Below, piece by piece: positions 1-7,115 of a DNA stretch of 19,377 nucleotides. Every line of letters begins with the position of its first letter. Position 1 is the first letter of the stretch. The position numbers and the translations under genes were made by a program. The stretch spans positions 1 through 19,377 of the forward strand of contig WQUN01000228.1 of assembly GCA_009782085.1 (NCBI GenBank), written 5' to 3'. Under the pieces are notes generated by a model. That model searched no databases. It was not told the DNA's origin and saw only the letters and a program-made list of their open reading frames with translations. The stretch comes from Bacillota bacterium (GTDB taxonomy: Bacteria; Bacillota; Clostridia; Lachnospirales; WQUN01).

Positions 1-28
1 CGTCCCCTCTTTTAGATATTTTTCGCCC

Positions 29-271
29 TTACCCCTTAACCTTTCTCAGCTTCGAGTCAAATTTTCCCTCCAATATGTCCAGCTTGTCGAAGATCGCGCC
101 GTGGGCCTGTTCATTTTCGATTTCGAGTTTGGCCAGGTTGTCGTGTATGTCCTCGACGCGGGCCTCGAGCTTGTCGAAGCGGGTTTTGAGTTTTGTCTGG
201 CCTTTGGCCAGGCTGTTGACCGCCAACACCAACGTCTCAAGCGCGGAGAGGATTTTCTCCTCGTTGTTCAT
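29..271 (-). CDS. Small coiled-coil protein, function unknown
   Basis: An 80-residue acidic/basic protein with no signal peptide or membrane segment. From about residue 5 to 75 it has a heptad-like spacing of Leu/Ile/Val (ILSALETLVLAVNSLAKG, then FDKLEARVEDIHDNLAKLE), which indicates one long alpha-helical coiled coil. The ATG at 271 follows an AGAGGGG ribosome binding site by about 7 nt. It lies 54 nt downstream of a DUF4330 gene on the same strand, so it is probably the third gene of that run. An AAGAGGGGA motif just past its stop, at the window edge, suggests another gene follows outside the window. I do not recognise a family; a scaffold or adaptor role is only a guess from the coiled coil. 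Confidence 0.75.
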   Translation of the reverse strand: MNNEEKILSALETLVLAVNSLAKGQTKLKTRFDKLEARVEDIHDNLAKLEIENEQAHGAIFDKLDILEGKFDSKLRKVKG

Positions 272-325
272 TACGGGGCCCCTCTCTTATATTTTTTTAT
301 TCCGCAAACTCCTTATCCGGCACGC

Positions 326-844
326 TCATTCCCCCTTCGCCGCCCCTTCCTCCAGCCCGAGCTTATACACCCTGGCCGAGCAGATCACCATGTTCGACTG
401 GAGCGTCAGGTCGCTGCCGACCGCCAGCTGCTCGTTCCCGTTGAAGTAGTAGCCGCCGCCGCTGACGCTCCCGCTGGCCTCCAAGGTTATATATATGTCG
501 TACTTGCCCTCCATAGGCGCGTAGACCGACGAGCCGTCGGCCTTTTTCAGCACGTCGCGCGCCTGGGCGGTCCTTATGGCGACGATTTTGCCGAGGGACT
601 GCTGGCCGTACTGCTCATAGACGACGTCGCCTTCCCGGAAGGCCGCGACGCTGAAATCCCGGACCCTTTCGATCACAAAAGTCGCGTAGATCGTGGTGTT
701 CGCGTTGACGATGCGCTCCGCCGGGGCCGAGAGCCTCTTGTACCCATAGCCCGCCGCCAGGCCGAGGATCAGGACGATCAGCAAAACGTCCAGGACGCTG
801 ACCTTCCCGAAGAACCTGCCGTTTTTGTCCGTTATTTTGGCCAC
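326..844 (-). CDS. DUF4330 family membrane-anchored protein (copy 2)
   Basis: A 172-residue protein. A short cytoplasmic N-terminus (MAKITDKNGRFFGKVSVLD) is followed by a single transmembrane helix at about residues 18-36 (VLLIVLILGLAAGYGY) and an extracytoplasmic domain with the DUF4330 pattern: a beta-rich stretch with VRDFSVAAFREGDVVYEQ and a later GKIVAI motif. The start is GTG at 844, with GGGGGTG upstream, and it begins 4 nt after the stop of the preceding DUF4330 gene, so the two are almost certainly cotranscribed and translationally coupled. The family has no assigned function; here it accompanies polysaccharide polymerase and glycosyltransferase genes. The membrane topology is seen in the sequence, and the link to surface-polysaccharide export is inferred from the neighbourhood. 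Confidence 0.85.
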   Translation of the reverse strand: MAKITDKNGRFFGKVSVLDVLLIVLILGLAAGYGYKRLSAPAERIVNANTTIYATFVIERVRDFSVAAFREGDVVYEQYGQQSLGKIVAIRTAQARDVLKKADGSSVYAPMEGKYDIYITLEASGSVSGGGYYFNGNEQLAVGSDLTLQSNMVICSARVYKLGLEEGAAKGE

Positions 845-848
845 AGCC

Positions 849-1337
849 TCACCCCCTCACGCCGTCCAGGCTCACGACATAGCCCCCGGCGGCGAAATCG
901 GCGTTCTTGACGTACACGGCCTTGCCGACCAGCACCTCGTACTGCCCGACGAGAGTGTCCTTCTCGGTGACCAAAGCGTCGGCCTGAACGGTCACGTAGA
1001 TGAAGCACAGCCCGTCTATCGGCGCGCGGCGGATCACGCCGGCCGCGAGGTCCGGGGCGTCCTCGACGTAGGGCTCGACGGCCACGTCCGTGATGTCCCC
1101 GATGTAGTAGCCCTTCAGGCTGTCGTAGAGCTTCGCGCCGGTCTTGATCTGGCCGGCGAAATCGGGGGCGCGCTTGGCGATCTCGACGACGTAGGTGATC
1201 CGCCTGTCCCCGGGCTTCGCGGCCACGCTCTGCGGCGCGGAAAAGCGGTACGCCAGCGCGATAAACGCGGCCAGCAGGATCACGAGCGCGATGTCCAAAA
1301 GGCTGATCTTCCCGAAAAGCCTGAACTGACGGTCCAA
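849..1337 (-). CDS. DUF4330 family membrane-anchored protein (copy 1)
   Basis: A 162-residue paralogue of the next gene downstream, with the same plan. It has a short N-terminus (RLFGKISLLDIALV), one transmembrane helix at about residues 13-30, then a soluble domain with AKRAPDFAGQIKTGAKLYDS and a GDITDV motif at the place equivalent to GKIVAI in the other copy. The start is TTG at 1337, chosen because a strong GGAGG lies 7 nt before it and the sequence from there matches the paralogue's N-terminus. The two copies are clearly homologous but diverged, which suggests an old tandem duplication or a heteromeric pair. The 208-nt gap upstream is filled with repeats and separates the gene from the glycosyltransferase. 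Function unknown. Confidence 0.85.
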   Translation of the reverse strand: MDRQFRLFGKISLLDIALVILLAAFIALAYRFSAPQSVAAKPGDRRITYVVEIAKRAPDFAGQIKTGAKLYDSLKGYYIGDITDVAVEPYVEDAPDLAAGVIRRAPIDGLCFIYVTVQADALVTEKDTLVGQYEVLVGKAVYVKNADFAAGGYVVSLDGVRG

Positions 1338-1350
1338 AGAGATTCCTCCT

Positions 1351-1524
1351 TATCCTGCCGATGCACCCTCGAAAAGTCGAAAACCGCATTAGAGCTGTCA
1401 TTCTGAGCGTAAGCGAAGAATCTTTCCCACAATGTTACGGGAGCCATTTTAGCATAAAGACCCTTCGCTCCGCTCAGGGTGACAACTGGTATTAAATGGT
1501 TTCCGAGGGTATTCTGCCGATGCA
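1351..1524. repeat. Direct repeats flanking an imperfect inverted repeat (remnant element)
   Basis: The 15-mer TATYCTGCCGATGCA occurs at 1351-1365 and again at 1510-1524. Between them, 1396-1485 carries a long imperfect inverted repeat with arms beginning TGTCATTCTGAGCG and ending CGCTCAGGGTGACA. Short CCCTCG/CGAGGG arms lie just inside the direct repeats. The TGTCATTCTGAGCG...CGCTCAGGGTGACA type of repeat is a familiar dispersed intergenic repeat in many bacterial genomes, but I know of no assigned function. The layout resembles an inserted sequence with a target duplication. No open reading frame of its own is supported. Confidence 0.6.
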
Positions 1525-1525
1525 A

Positions 1526-1545
1526 GGAACGGTCTTGACCGTTCC
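1526..1545. repeat. GGAACGGTC near-palindrome, copy 1
   Basis: GGAACGGTCTTGACCGTTCC: two 9-nt arms around a TT centre. It abuts the stop codon of the glycosyltransferase gene on the minus strand, where the hairpin could act as a weak transcript end. There is no downstream U-tract, so it is not a standard intrinsic terminator. Confidence 0.85.
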
Positions 1546-2658
1546 TCACAGAAGTTTTTCATACAGCGCGAGAGTCCGCTCCGCCATGGCCTCGGCGGTG
1601 AACTCCTCCCGGTAGATCCTCCGCGCGTTTATTGTCATTTTATCATACGTCTCCCGGTTTAGGCAAACGGAACGTATGGCGTCCGCCAGGGCGCGCGGGT
1701 CCTTGGCCGGAAACAGCAGGCCGTTTTCGCCGTTTCTTATCACATAGGGGTTCCCGCCGAAATCGCTCGCCACCGCGGGGACGCCCAGGCTCATGCCCTG
1801 GAGGAGCGCCACGGACGTGGCCTCCGTGCCCCAGGAGGCGTTCGCCTGCAGGTCGGTGATGTTGAACACCCCGCCGATGTCCCGGACGAACCCGGCGAAG
1901 ACCACGCCCGGTATCTTTTCCGCCGCGGCCTTTGCCCTTAGCGCCGCTCCGGACGGGCCCTCCCCGGCGATCAGGAATTTTACCGTTTTGCCCCCGGGCG
2001 GGTGTTCAGCCAGGAGCCTCGCCGCGTCCAGGAGCGTTTCGTGCCCCTTCTCCGGAACCAGGCGCGCCGCGGCCGACACGACGAAGTCGTTTTCCCCGAA
2101 CCCGTAACCCCGCCGCAAAGCCGCGCGCTCCGCCGCAGTCACGGCCTCGACCGGCTCCGCGCCGTTCATTATTACGCGAATCTTTTCCGGGTCCGTCCCG
2201 ACGGCTGTCAGGTTGTCCCTGGCAGCCGGGGAGACGGCGATTATCGCGTCGGAAAAGAAGTTGTTGACGAAACCGATGGCCTGTTTCCGGGGGAAGCGCC
2301 GGTTTTTCGCCGGGACATCGAACACGCTGTGCCTCGTGTATACGAGCCTGCTCTTTCCGCCGAGCCGCGCGGCCACGCGCCCGGAGAGGGCCGCGTGGGT
2401 GTGGACAATGTCCGGATTTTTCGCGCGGATCAGGCGGAGAAGCCCCGCGATGGCGCGCGGGTCGAACGACCGCTCCCCTATCCGGGGGGCCTCCGTTACG
2501 CCGACCCCTATCTTTTCAAACTCCGGGCGAAGGGCGCTGTTTTCGGGCAAAATGACCTCCACGGCGCATTCCGGCCCGTTCAGATATTTCGCCAGAGTAA
2601 GCGCGCACCTGCCCGCGCCGCCTATGTTCGTGTCCGAGAGTATGTGCAGGACTTTCAA
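1546..2658 (-). CDS. Glycosyltransferase family 4 (GT-B fold)
   Basis: A 370-residue retaining-type glycosyltransferase that would transfer a sugar from an NDP-sugar during surface polysaccharide assembly in the cytoplasm. The N-terminus (VLHILSDTNIGGAGR) has the donor/acceptor GG loop. IVHTHAALSGRVAARL lies near residue 90 and the C-terminal Rossmann domain has AARLVPEKGHETLL and FLIAGEGP. In the usual E-x7-E motif the second Glu is Gln (GTEATSVALLQGMSLGVP), although LGVPAVASDFGG is intact. I placed the start at the TTG at 2658, preceded by GGGGGTG. An in-frame ATG at 2706 would add 16 residues encoded partly by an inserted repeat element, which is unlikely. It sits downstream of the polymerase gene and upstream of the DUF4330 pair. 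The sugar specificity cannot be read. Confidence 0.88.
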   Translation of the reverse strand: MKVLHILSDTNIGGAGRCALTLAKYLNGPECAVEVILPENSALRPEFEKIGVGVTEAPRIGERSFDPRAIAGLLRLIRAKNPDIVHTHAALSGRVAARLGGKSRLVYTRHSVFDVPAKNRRFPRKQAIGFVNNFFSDAIIAVSPAARDNLTAVGTDPEKIRVIMNGAEPVEAVTAAERAALRRGYGFGENDFVVSAAARLVPEKGHETLLDAARLLAEHPPGGKTVKFLIAGEGPSGAALRAKAAAEKIPGVVFAGFVRDIGGVFNITDLQANASWGTEATSVALLQGMSLGVPAVASDFGGNPYVIRNGENGLLFPAKDPRALADAIRSVCLNRETYDKMTINARRIYREEFTAEAMAERTLALYEKLL

Positions 2659-2687
2659 AAGGCAACACCCCCACGGAACCGGAAGTA

Positions 2688-2753
2688 TACCGGAGTGCGA
2701 AAACATTAGCTTCCTCTGTCTACGTCGCCGGCAAATGTTTTCTGCATCCGGTA
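2688..2753 (-). mobile_element. 66-bp MITE-like element, copy 1, flanked by TA
   Basis: The terminal inverted repeats are TACCGGAGTGCGAAAACATT on the left and AATGTTTTCTGCATCCGGTA on the right, with a non-palindromic centre. TA directly flanks both sides (2686-2687 and 2754-2755). Unit B of the surrounding tandem duplication reads GGAAG-TA-AAACAGCC at 2997-3010 without the element. That is exactly the sequence expected of an empty site with one TA. It is 4 mismatches in 66 from the copy at 7116. It has no coding capacity, so it would need a transposase in trans. Confidence 0.85.
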
Positions 2754-2795
2754 TAAAACAGCCGGATTGTCATTGCCGTGAAAACGATTTTGTAG

Positions 2796-2873
2796 GGAAC
2801 GGTCTTGACCGTTCCGCACCATCCGGTCTTGACCGTTCCGCACCATCCGGATCGGAACGGTCAAGACCGTTCC
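2796..2873. repeat. Facing pair of GGAACGGTC near-palindromes in unit A
   Basis: Full copies lie at 2796-2815 (TT centre) and 2854-2873 (AA centre), with a partial copy CCGGTCTTGACCGTTCC at 2823-2839. Because the two full copies face each other, the segment is also one large inverted repeat, able to form a long hairpin or cruciform. Confidence 0.85.
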
Positions 2874-3037
2874 CTGCAGATTTTCGTTCACAGTGACGTG
2901 CGCAACGTATACGTTGAATCCTTCGCTTTGCCCAGGATGACATTTTACAGAAGTTTCCTATGACCCGTCAGGTTCCCGCCCCAACCCACGGAAACCGGAA
3001 GTAAAACAGCCGGATTGTCATTGAAACGATTTTGTAG

Positions 3038-3091
3038 GGAACGGTCTTGACCGTTCCGCACCATCCGGATCGGAACGGTCAAGACCGTTCC
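3038..3091. repeat. Facing pair of GGAACGGTC near-palindromes in unit B
   Basis: Copies lie at 3038-3057 (TT centre) and 3072-3091 (AA centre), separated by GCACCATCCGGATC. It is the same arrangement as in unit A but without the extra half copy, so the array has expanded or contracted since the duplication. Confidence 0.85.
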
Positions 3092-3221
3092 CTGCAGATT
3101 TTAGTTCACAGTGACGTGCGCACCGTATAGGTTGAATCCTTCGCTTTGCCCAGGATGACATTTTACAGAAGTTTCCCTATGATCCGTCAAGTTTCCAGGA
3201 TGACATTTTACAGAAGTTTCC

Positions 3222-4928
3222 CTATGACCCGTCAGGTTCCCGCCCCAGCCTCACAGCCGCGCCGCCGATCCCCAAAAACACGAAAAACGCCAGCATGACC
3301 TTGTAGTTATAGAACACATAGTCGAACATCCCCTGGAACAGAAACCCGGCGACCGCCGCGGAGACGCCGGCGCAAAGCGCCTTGGTTTTTCCGGACGCCC
3401 CGTAGACGAACGGGAGCTGCGTTTTGTAGAAGACCGCAAGGAGAGCCAAAAAGACCAGCAGGCCGAATATCCCCGTCTCCACGAACACCTGCAAGTACAG
3501 GTTGTGCGAGTGCGGGGCGACGACGTTCGCGAAGGCGTAGAAAGGGTAGGCCACGTTGTAAGCCGAAATCCCCTGGCCCAGGCCGCTGAACCAGAAGTCT
3601 CTGAGTATGCGGACGGTCGCCTGCCATATGTATATCCTGTAGGAGGTGGACGAGTCGCTCAAAGTCGTGATGCGCTGGAGCATACTGGACGGCAGGACGA
3701 ACGGGGAGAGCGCCAGGGCCGCCAGAAAAAACGCCACTAGGCGCTTCGCCGTGAGCAGGACGAACACGAACGCGGCAAAAGCCAGCGCCAGGTAACACCC
3801 GCGCGAGTACGTGTAGGCCAGGTTGACGAGCAGCAGCAGCGATATGCCGAGGTAAACGGCCTTCGTAAAGACCCTTTTGGAGGCGTATGCCATGACGGCG
3901 GCCAGCGGCAGCGCCAGAAGCAGATACGTCCCGTAGACGTTCGGGTTGGCGAAGGTGGAATAGACGCGCAGGCGCAGATCCGCGAACTCCCGCCTGTCCA
4001 CCCAGGTCATGTCGACCTTCCCGGACAGCTTCTGATACATGCCGACAAGCCCGGTCACGGCGGCCGAGGCGGAGAACGTGAAAATAAGCGCGCTTATTTT
4101 CTCGCGCGTGTTTATTATCGAGACCAGCAACGGGTACGACAGCATGAAAAGCGCCGTCAGAAGCGCGATCTTAATACTGGCGGACGGGGTGAACGACGTC
4201 AGGCCGCAGAACAGGCCCGTCATGACGAGCGCGGCGACCGCCAGCCCGGTCGGGTCGACGGCCGCCCGCACCCTGCCGGTCAGCAGGTTCAGGAAAAAGC
4301 AGAAGATCACATAGCCAATCAGCGCGGCGGTCAGCATCGTCGGCAGAAACGGCAGGAGCCCGGCCACCGCCAGCACGCCGAATTCCGGGTGCGCGGCGGC
4401 GAGCAAGGCGCCCAGAACCCCCGCTGCGCCTAAACCCGCGTAGGCCGGGGGGACGAAGAACATCGCCGCGGCGGCGCAGGCGGCGGCCACGGCCGCGAAA
4501 ACCGGCAGCGCCCGGTATTTTTCGAAGCGCCTCTCCAGAAATTTAACGCCGCAGAGGCGGTAAACCCACGAAATCAGCGCGCTTTGGGCGAGAAAGCCGT
4601 CGAGCTCCGAAAGCAGCCGCCAAAACGCGCTGTGCCCGGCCAGAACCGCGCCCTTCCCGCGCCCGAACGCGGCGAGGGCGTCGAAAAAGCCGGCGGCCGC
4701 GCCCGCGAAAACGCCGCTTTTGTACCGGGGCGCGCGCTCGCAGGCTTGAACCTCGTCAATGGGTCTTTCGCCGGCCGCTTCCTTCTCAAGACGCTCCCAG
4801 CCGAAAGGCTTCGACAGAAACCGGCCCAGGACGCTCCCGGCGAACAGCCGTTTGAAAAAGGCGACGATCATGTCGGTCAGCCGGAAAAAAACGCTGTTGT
4901 CCATCAGGCGGCGGCAGAAATCAAGCAT
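3222..4928 (-). CDS. O-antigen ligase/Wzy-like polysaccharide polymerase, integral membrane
   Basis: A 568-residue polytopic membrane protein. A roughly 135-residue N-terminal part is mostly soluble. About ten hydrophobic helices follow, and a large loop contains the Wzy_C hallmark GLGQGISAYNVAYPFY with VAPHSHNLYLQVFVETG near residues 480-510. The PHSHNLYLQ...ETG motif is typical of the O-antigen ligase/polymerase superfamily (Wzy, WaaL, TuaE). In a Gram-positive cell such proteins polymerise or attach surface or teichuronic-type polysaccharide on the outer face of the membrane. The ATG at 4928 follows AGAGGA by 8 nt. It lies 24 nt after a secreted-protein gene and is probably cotranscribed with it. 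Its last codons are part of the sequence duplicated into the downstream gap. Confidence 0.88.
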   Translation of the reverse strand: MLDFCRRLMDNSVFFRLTDMIVAFFKRLFAGSVLGRFLSKPFGWERLEKEAAGERPIDEVQACERAPRYKSGVFAGAAAGFFDALAAFGRGKGAVLAGHSAFWRLLSELDGFLAQSALISWVYRLCGVKFLERRFEKYRALPVFAAVAAACAAAAMFFVPPAYAGLGAAGVLGALLAAAHPEFGVLAVAGLLPFLPTMLTAALIGYVIFCFFLNLLTGRVRAAVDPTGLAVAALVMTGLFCGLTSFTPSASIKIALLTALFMLSYPLLVSIINTREKISALIFTFSASAAVTGLVGMYQKLSGKVDMTWVDRREFADLRLRVYSTFANPNVYGTYLLLALPLAAVMAYASKRVFTKAVYLGISLLLLVNLAYTYSRGCYLALAFAAFVFVLLTAKRLVAFFLAALALSPFVLPSSMLQRITTLSDSSTSYRIYIWQATVRILRDFWFSGLGQGISAYNVAYPFYAFANVVAPHSHNLYLQVFVETGIFGLLVFLALLAVFYKTQLPFVYGASGKTKALCAGVSAAVAGFLFQGMFDYVFYNYKVMLAFFVFLGIGGAAVRLGREPDGS

Positions 4929-4952
4929 ATTTCAAGTCCTCTCGACCGTTTG

Positions 4953-5474
4953 TCAATTAACCGTATACCCGCCCTTTATCAGAAACCACGCGTCCGCCGT
5001 CACCGCGACCCCGCGGCCGTCGTACCGGGGGATGATCAGCAGATGGTTCGCGGGGATTTTCACGCCGTTTGTAATGTCAACCCCGTCCGTCACGTCGCTG
5101 AGGCCGTTTTCGCCGGGGCAGACGGCGGAGGCGGAGCCGCTCCGCAGGATGATCTCCGCGCCCTCGCCGCCCAGGATGATCCGCCCGGCCGACGCGCCGA
5201 CGGGGACGTAAGCCGCGCCGGCTCCGGCTCCGCCGGGAGTCTGGCCGGCCGCGCCGCCGTTTTGCAGCGCCTGGACGGTCAGTAGGAGCTGATTGACTTT
5301 TTCGTCGAGGCCGCTGACTTTATCGTCCACATAACTTACCCTTGCAAGCGGGTCGTCGGACAGGTCCCCCGGGGCCGCCGACAGGCTCGCGGCGGGCAAA
5401 AGCGCCAGCGCCAGGACAAGGGCCGCCGCGCCCAAAACCGGCGGGAAGCCCGTTTTCTTTCCGGATGAGTTCAT
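4953..5474 (-). CDS. Secreted protein of unknown function with a short coiled coil
   Basis: A 173-residue protein. A signal peptide covers about residues 1-34: NSSGKK is followed by a hydrophobic run and ASLSAAPG, which suggests signal peptidase I cleavage at ASLSA. A mature N-terminal helix follows (RVSYVDDKVSGLDEKVNQLLLTVQALQ, with heptad spacing), then a Gly/Ala-rich linker. The C-terminal domain contains GRIILGGEGAEIILRSGSA, ENGLSDVTDGVDI and IPANHLLIIPRYDGRG and looks all-beta. I do not recognise a named family. The start has GGAGG 8 nt upstream and there is a good promoter near 5523-5547. It is the first gene of the run leading into the polymerase gene, so a role at the cell surface is plausible but unproven. 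Confidence 0.82.
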   Translation of the reverse strand: MNSSGKKTGFPPVLGAAALVLALALLPAASLSAAPGDLSDDPLARVSYVDDKVSGLDEKVNQLLLTVQALQNGGAAGQTPGGAGAGAAYVPVGASAGRIILGGEGAEIILRSGSASAVCPGENGLSDVTDGVDITNGVKIPANHLLIIPRYDGRGVAVTADAWFLIKGGYTVN

Positions 5475-5517
5475 CGGATAAGCCTCCGTTTCGTTGGAAA
5501 AACGTTACCATAAGCTG

Positions 5518-5547
5518 AGTATAACACATACGGGACGGGTTTATCAA
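5518..5547 (-). promoter_or_regulatory. Sigma-A promoter for the polysaccharide gene run
   Basis: On the minus strand TTGATA (5542-5547) and TATACT (5518-5523) are separated by 18 nt. Transcription would start near 5510 and give a leader of about 35 nt to the ATG at 5474. It lies in the 105-nt gap after asnS, where I see no hairpin terminator. Confidence 0.65.
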
Positions 5548-5579
5548 ATAACAGAACAGTTACAGCATACCGCCGTCAC

Positions 5580-6983
5580 TCAAAACTCCGCGTGCCCCGG
5601 CGTCCTGGGGTAGGGTATCACGTCCCGGATATTTCCCATCCCGGTCACGAACATCATCATCCGCTCGACCCCCAGCCCGAAGCCGCCGTGGGGGAACGTC
5701 CCGTACCTGCGCAGGTCGAGGTACCACCAATAGTCCTCCGGACGGAGGCCGGTCTCCCCCATGCGCGCGAGAAGCCTGTCGAGCCGCTCCTCCCTGGCGC
5801 TGGCCCCGACGACCTCGCCTATGCCCGGGAACATCAGGTCGGCCGCGGAGACGGTGGCCCCGTCGTCGTTCTGGCGCATATAGAAGGCCTTTTCCTCCCG
5901 CGGGTAATCCGTCACGAAAACGGGCCTGCCGAAGGCCTTTTCGGCCAGATATTTCTCCCATTCGGTCTGAAACCCGCCCCACCTTACCGGCATGATGAAC
6001 TTCTCCCCGGATTTTTTGAGGATGTCCAGCGCGTCGGCGTAAGTCACCCTTGCGTAGGGCTCGTTGACCGTGTTTTCGAGCTTTCTCACCAGGCCCGGCT
6101 CGATCTGGGCGTCGAAAAAGGCTAGCTCGTCCGCCCCGTATTTCAGCGCGCTCATGATCATATGCTTCGTCAGGCCCTCTATGCAGTCCATCACGTCCTC
6201 CAGGTCGGCGAAGGCCATCTCCGGCTCGACCTGCCAGAACTCCACGGCGTGCCTGGCGGTGTTGGAGTTCTCGGCGCGGAAGCACGGCCCAAAGGTGTAC
6301 ACGTCGCGGAACACCGCGCAGAAGGGCTCCACGTTCAGCTGCCCCGTAACGGTCAGGAAGCGCCCGCCGCCCAGAAGCTCCTTCGTAAAATCCACGCTGC
6401 CGTCCGGATTCTTCGGAACGTTCCTCAAATCCAGCGTCGTGGCTCGCACGACCTCGCCCGCGCCCTCGCCGTCGTTCGAGGTTATGCAGGGGGCGGCGAC
6501 GCAGACGAAGCCGTTTTTTTGCAGGTATTCGTGTATCGCGAACGTCAGGACCGAGCGCAGCCGGAAAACGGCCGAGAACGTGTTCGTCCGGCCCCGCAGG
6601 TGCGCGACGGTCCGCAGATATTCGAAGCCGTGCCGCTTTTTGGAGATGGGGTAGTCCGCGTCAGCCGAGCCGAGGATCGTCACGCTCTCCGCGTTGACCT
6701 CCAGCGGCGCTTTCGCGTTCGGATTTTCGGAGACGGCGACGGTTCCGCGGACTTCGACGGCGGAGCCGTTCGCCGGCGGGCAGTCCAGGATCTCCTGCCC
6801 GAACACGACCTGGATGTTCTTCTGGCAGGACCCGTCGTTCAGCTCGAGGAAGCCGACCTCTTTGGACTGCCGGACGGTCCTGACCCAGCCCGCCAAAGAC
6901 ACGTTAAAGCCGGCGGGGCTTTCGCCGGCGGCGTGCCGCTCGAAGAGGCCGCGGACCGTGGAATATTTCTTTTTGATGGACAT
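5580..6983 (-). CDS. asnS: Asparagine--tRNA ligase
   Basis: A 467-residue class IIb aminoacyl-tRNA synthetase that charges tRNA-Asn with Asn in the cytoplasm using ATP. The N-terminal OB-fold anticodon-binding domain is at about residues 20-110 (VSLAGWVRTVRQSKEVGFLELNDGS). Motif 1 lies around 150-175, and motif 2 is FRAENSNTARH near 235-245. Motif 3 is GFGLGVERMMM near 434-444, ending in IRDVIPYPRTPG. The RAENSNTARH/PRTPG signatures separate AsnRS from AspRS. The length is normal for the bacterial enzyme. The ATG at 6983 follows AAGGAG by 7 nt. The 126 nt upstream show no T-box features, so there is no sign of tRNA-Asn control. It appears to be monocistronic. Confidence 0.96.
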   Translation of the reverse strand: MSIKKKYSTVRGLFERHAAGESPAGFNVSLAGWVRTVRQSKEVGFLELNDGSCQKNIQVVFGQEILDCPPANGSAVEVRGTVAVSENPNAKAPLEVNAESVTILGSADADYPISKKRHGFEYLRTVAHLRGRTNTFSAVFRLRSVLTFAIHEYLQKNGFVCVAAPCITSNDGEGAGEVVRATTLDLRNVPKNPDGSVDFTKELLGGGRFLTVTGQLNVEPFCAVFRDVYTFGPCFRAENSNTARHAVEFWQVEPEMAFADLEDVMDCIEGLTKHMIMSALKYGADELAFFDAQIEPGLVRKLENTVNEPYARVTYADALDILKKSGEKFIMPVRWGGFQTEWEKYLAEKAFGRPVFVTDYPREEKAFYMRQNDDGATVSAADLMFPGIGEVVGASAREERLDRLLARMGETGLRPEDYWWYLDLRRYGTFPHGGFGLGVERMMMFVTGMGNIRDVIPYPRTPGHAEF

Positions 6984-7052
6984 AGAACGCTCCTTGGCGC
7001 ATTGGCCGCGCTTTTTTTGATATACAGAATATATAATTCCTTGATTGCCCGT

Positions 7053-7081
7053 AATTTATCATCAAACCGCGCGGCTTACAA
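7053..7081 (-). promoter_or_regulatory. Possible promoter of asnS
   Basis: On the minus strand TTGTAA (7076-7081) and TAAATT (7053-7058) are separated by 17 nt, in the AT-rich gap upstream of asnS. Both hexamers are weak matches and another TATATT lies closer to the gene, so this is a tentative placement. Confidence 0.3.
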
Positions 7082-7115
7082 GATGGGGAGCAAATAAAAA
7101 AGAGCTGGGGATTTA

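Larger units (their letters stand above)
2670..3246. repeat. Imperfect tandem duplication of an intergenic region
   Basis: This stretch holds no gene of its own. Unit A (about 2670-2984) and unit B (about 2985-3246) share the same order: CCCACGGAA(A)CCGGAAGTA, AAACAGCCGGATTGTCATTG, paired GGAACGGTC palindromes, CAGTGACGTGCGCA, CCTTCGCTTTGCCCAGGATG, then CCGTCAGGTTCCCGCC. Each unit therefore runs from the leader of the glycosyltransferase gene to the last codons of the polymerase gene, so the whole gap was duplicated head to tail. Differences: unit A carries a 66-bp inserted element and an extra half palindrome, and unit B carries an extra 45-bp internal repeat (3150-3194 and 3195-3239). Confidence 0.88.

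Noticed and set aside
1280..1549. 89-residue minus-strand frame between the GT4 and DUF4330 genes
   Set aside because: It is a translation of the inverted-repeat region in an unrelated frame, overlapping the real DUF4330 gene.
2659..2706. N-terminal extension of the GT4 protein to the ATG at 2706
   Set aside because: The extra residues are encoded partly by the inserted 66-bp element, and the TTG at 2658 has a ribosome binding site and begins at the conserved N-terminus.
2688..2753. Integron attC site or simple REP sequence
   Set aside because: There are no RYYYAAC/GTTRRRY core boxes, and the TA flanks with an empty site favour a transposed element.
2706..2891. 61-residue minus-strand frame with repeated RNGQDR peptides
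   Set aside because: It is only the translation of the GGAACGGTC palindromes and the inserted element, with no ribosome binding site.
2790..3240. CRISPR array
   Set aside because: The repeats are palindromic, irregularly spaced, and part of a longer duplicated unit with homologous, not unique, spacers. No cas genes are present.
6984..7110. T-box leader for asnS
   Set aside because: The gap is too short and shows neither the AGGGUGGNACCGCG motif nor a terminator/antiterminator pair.
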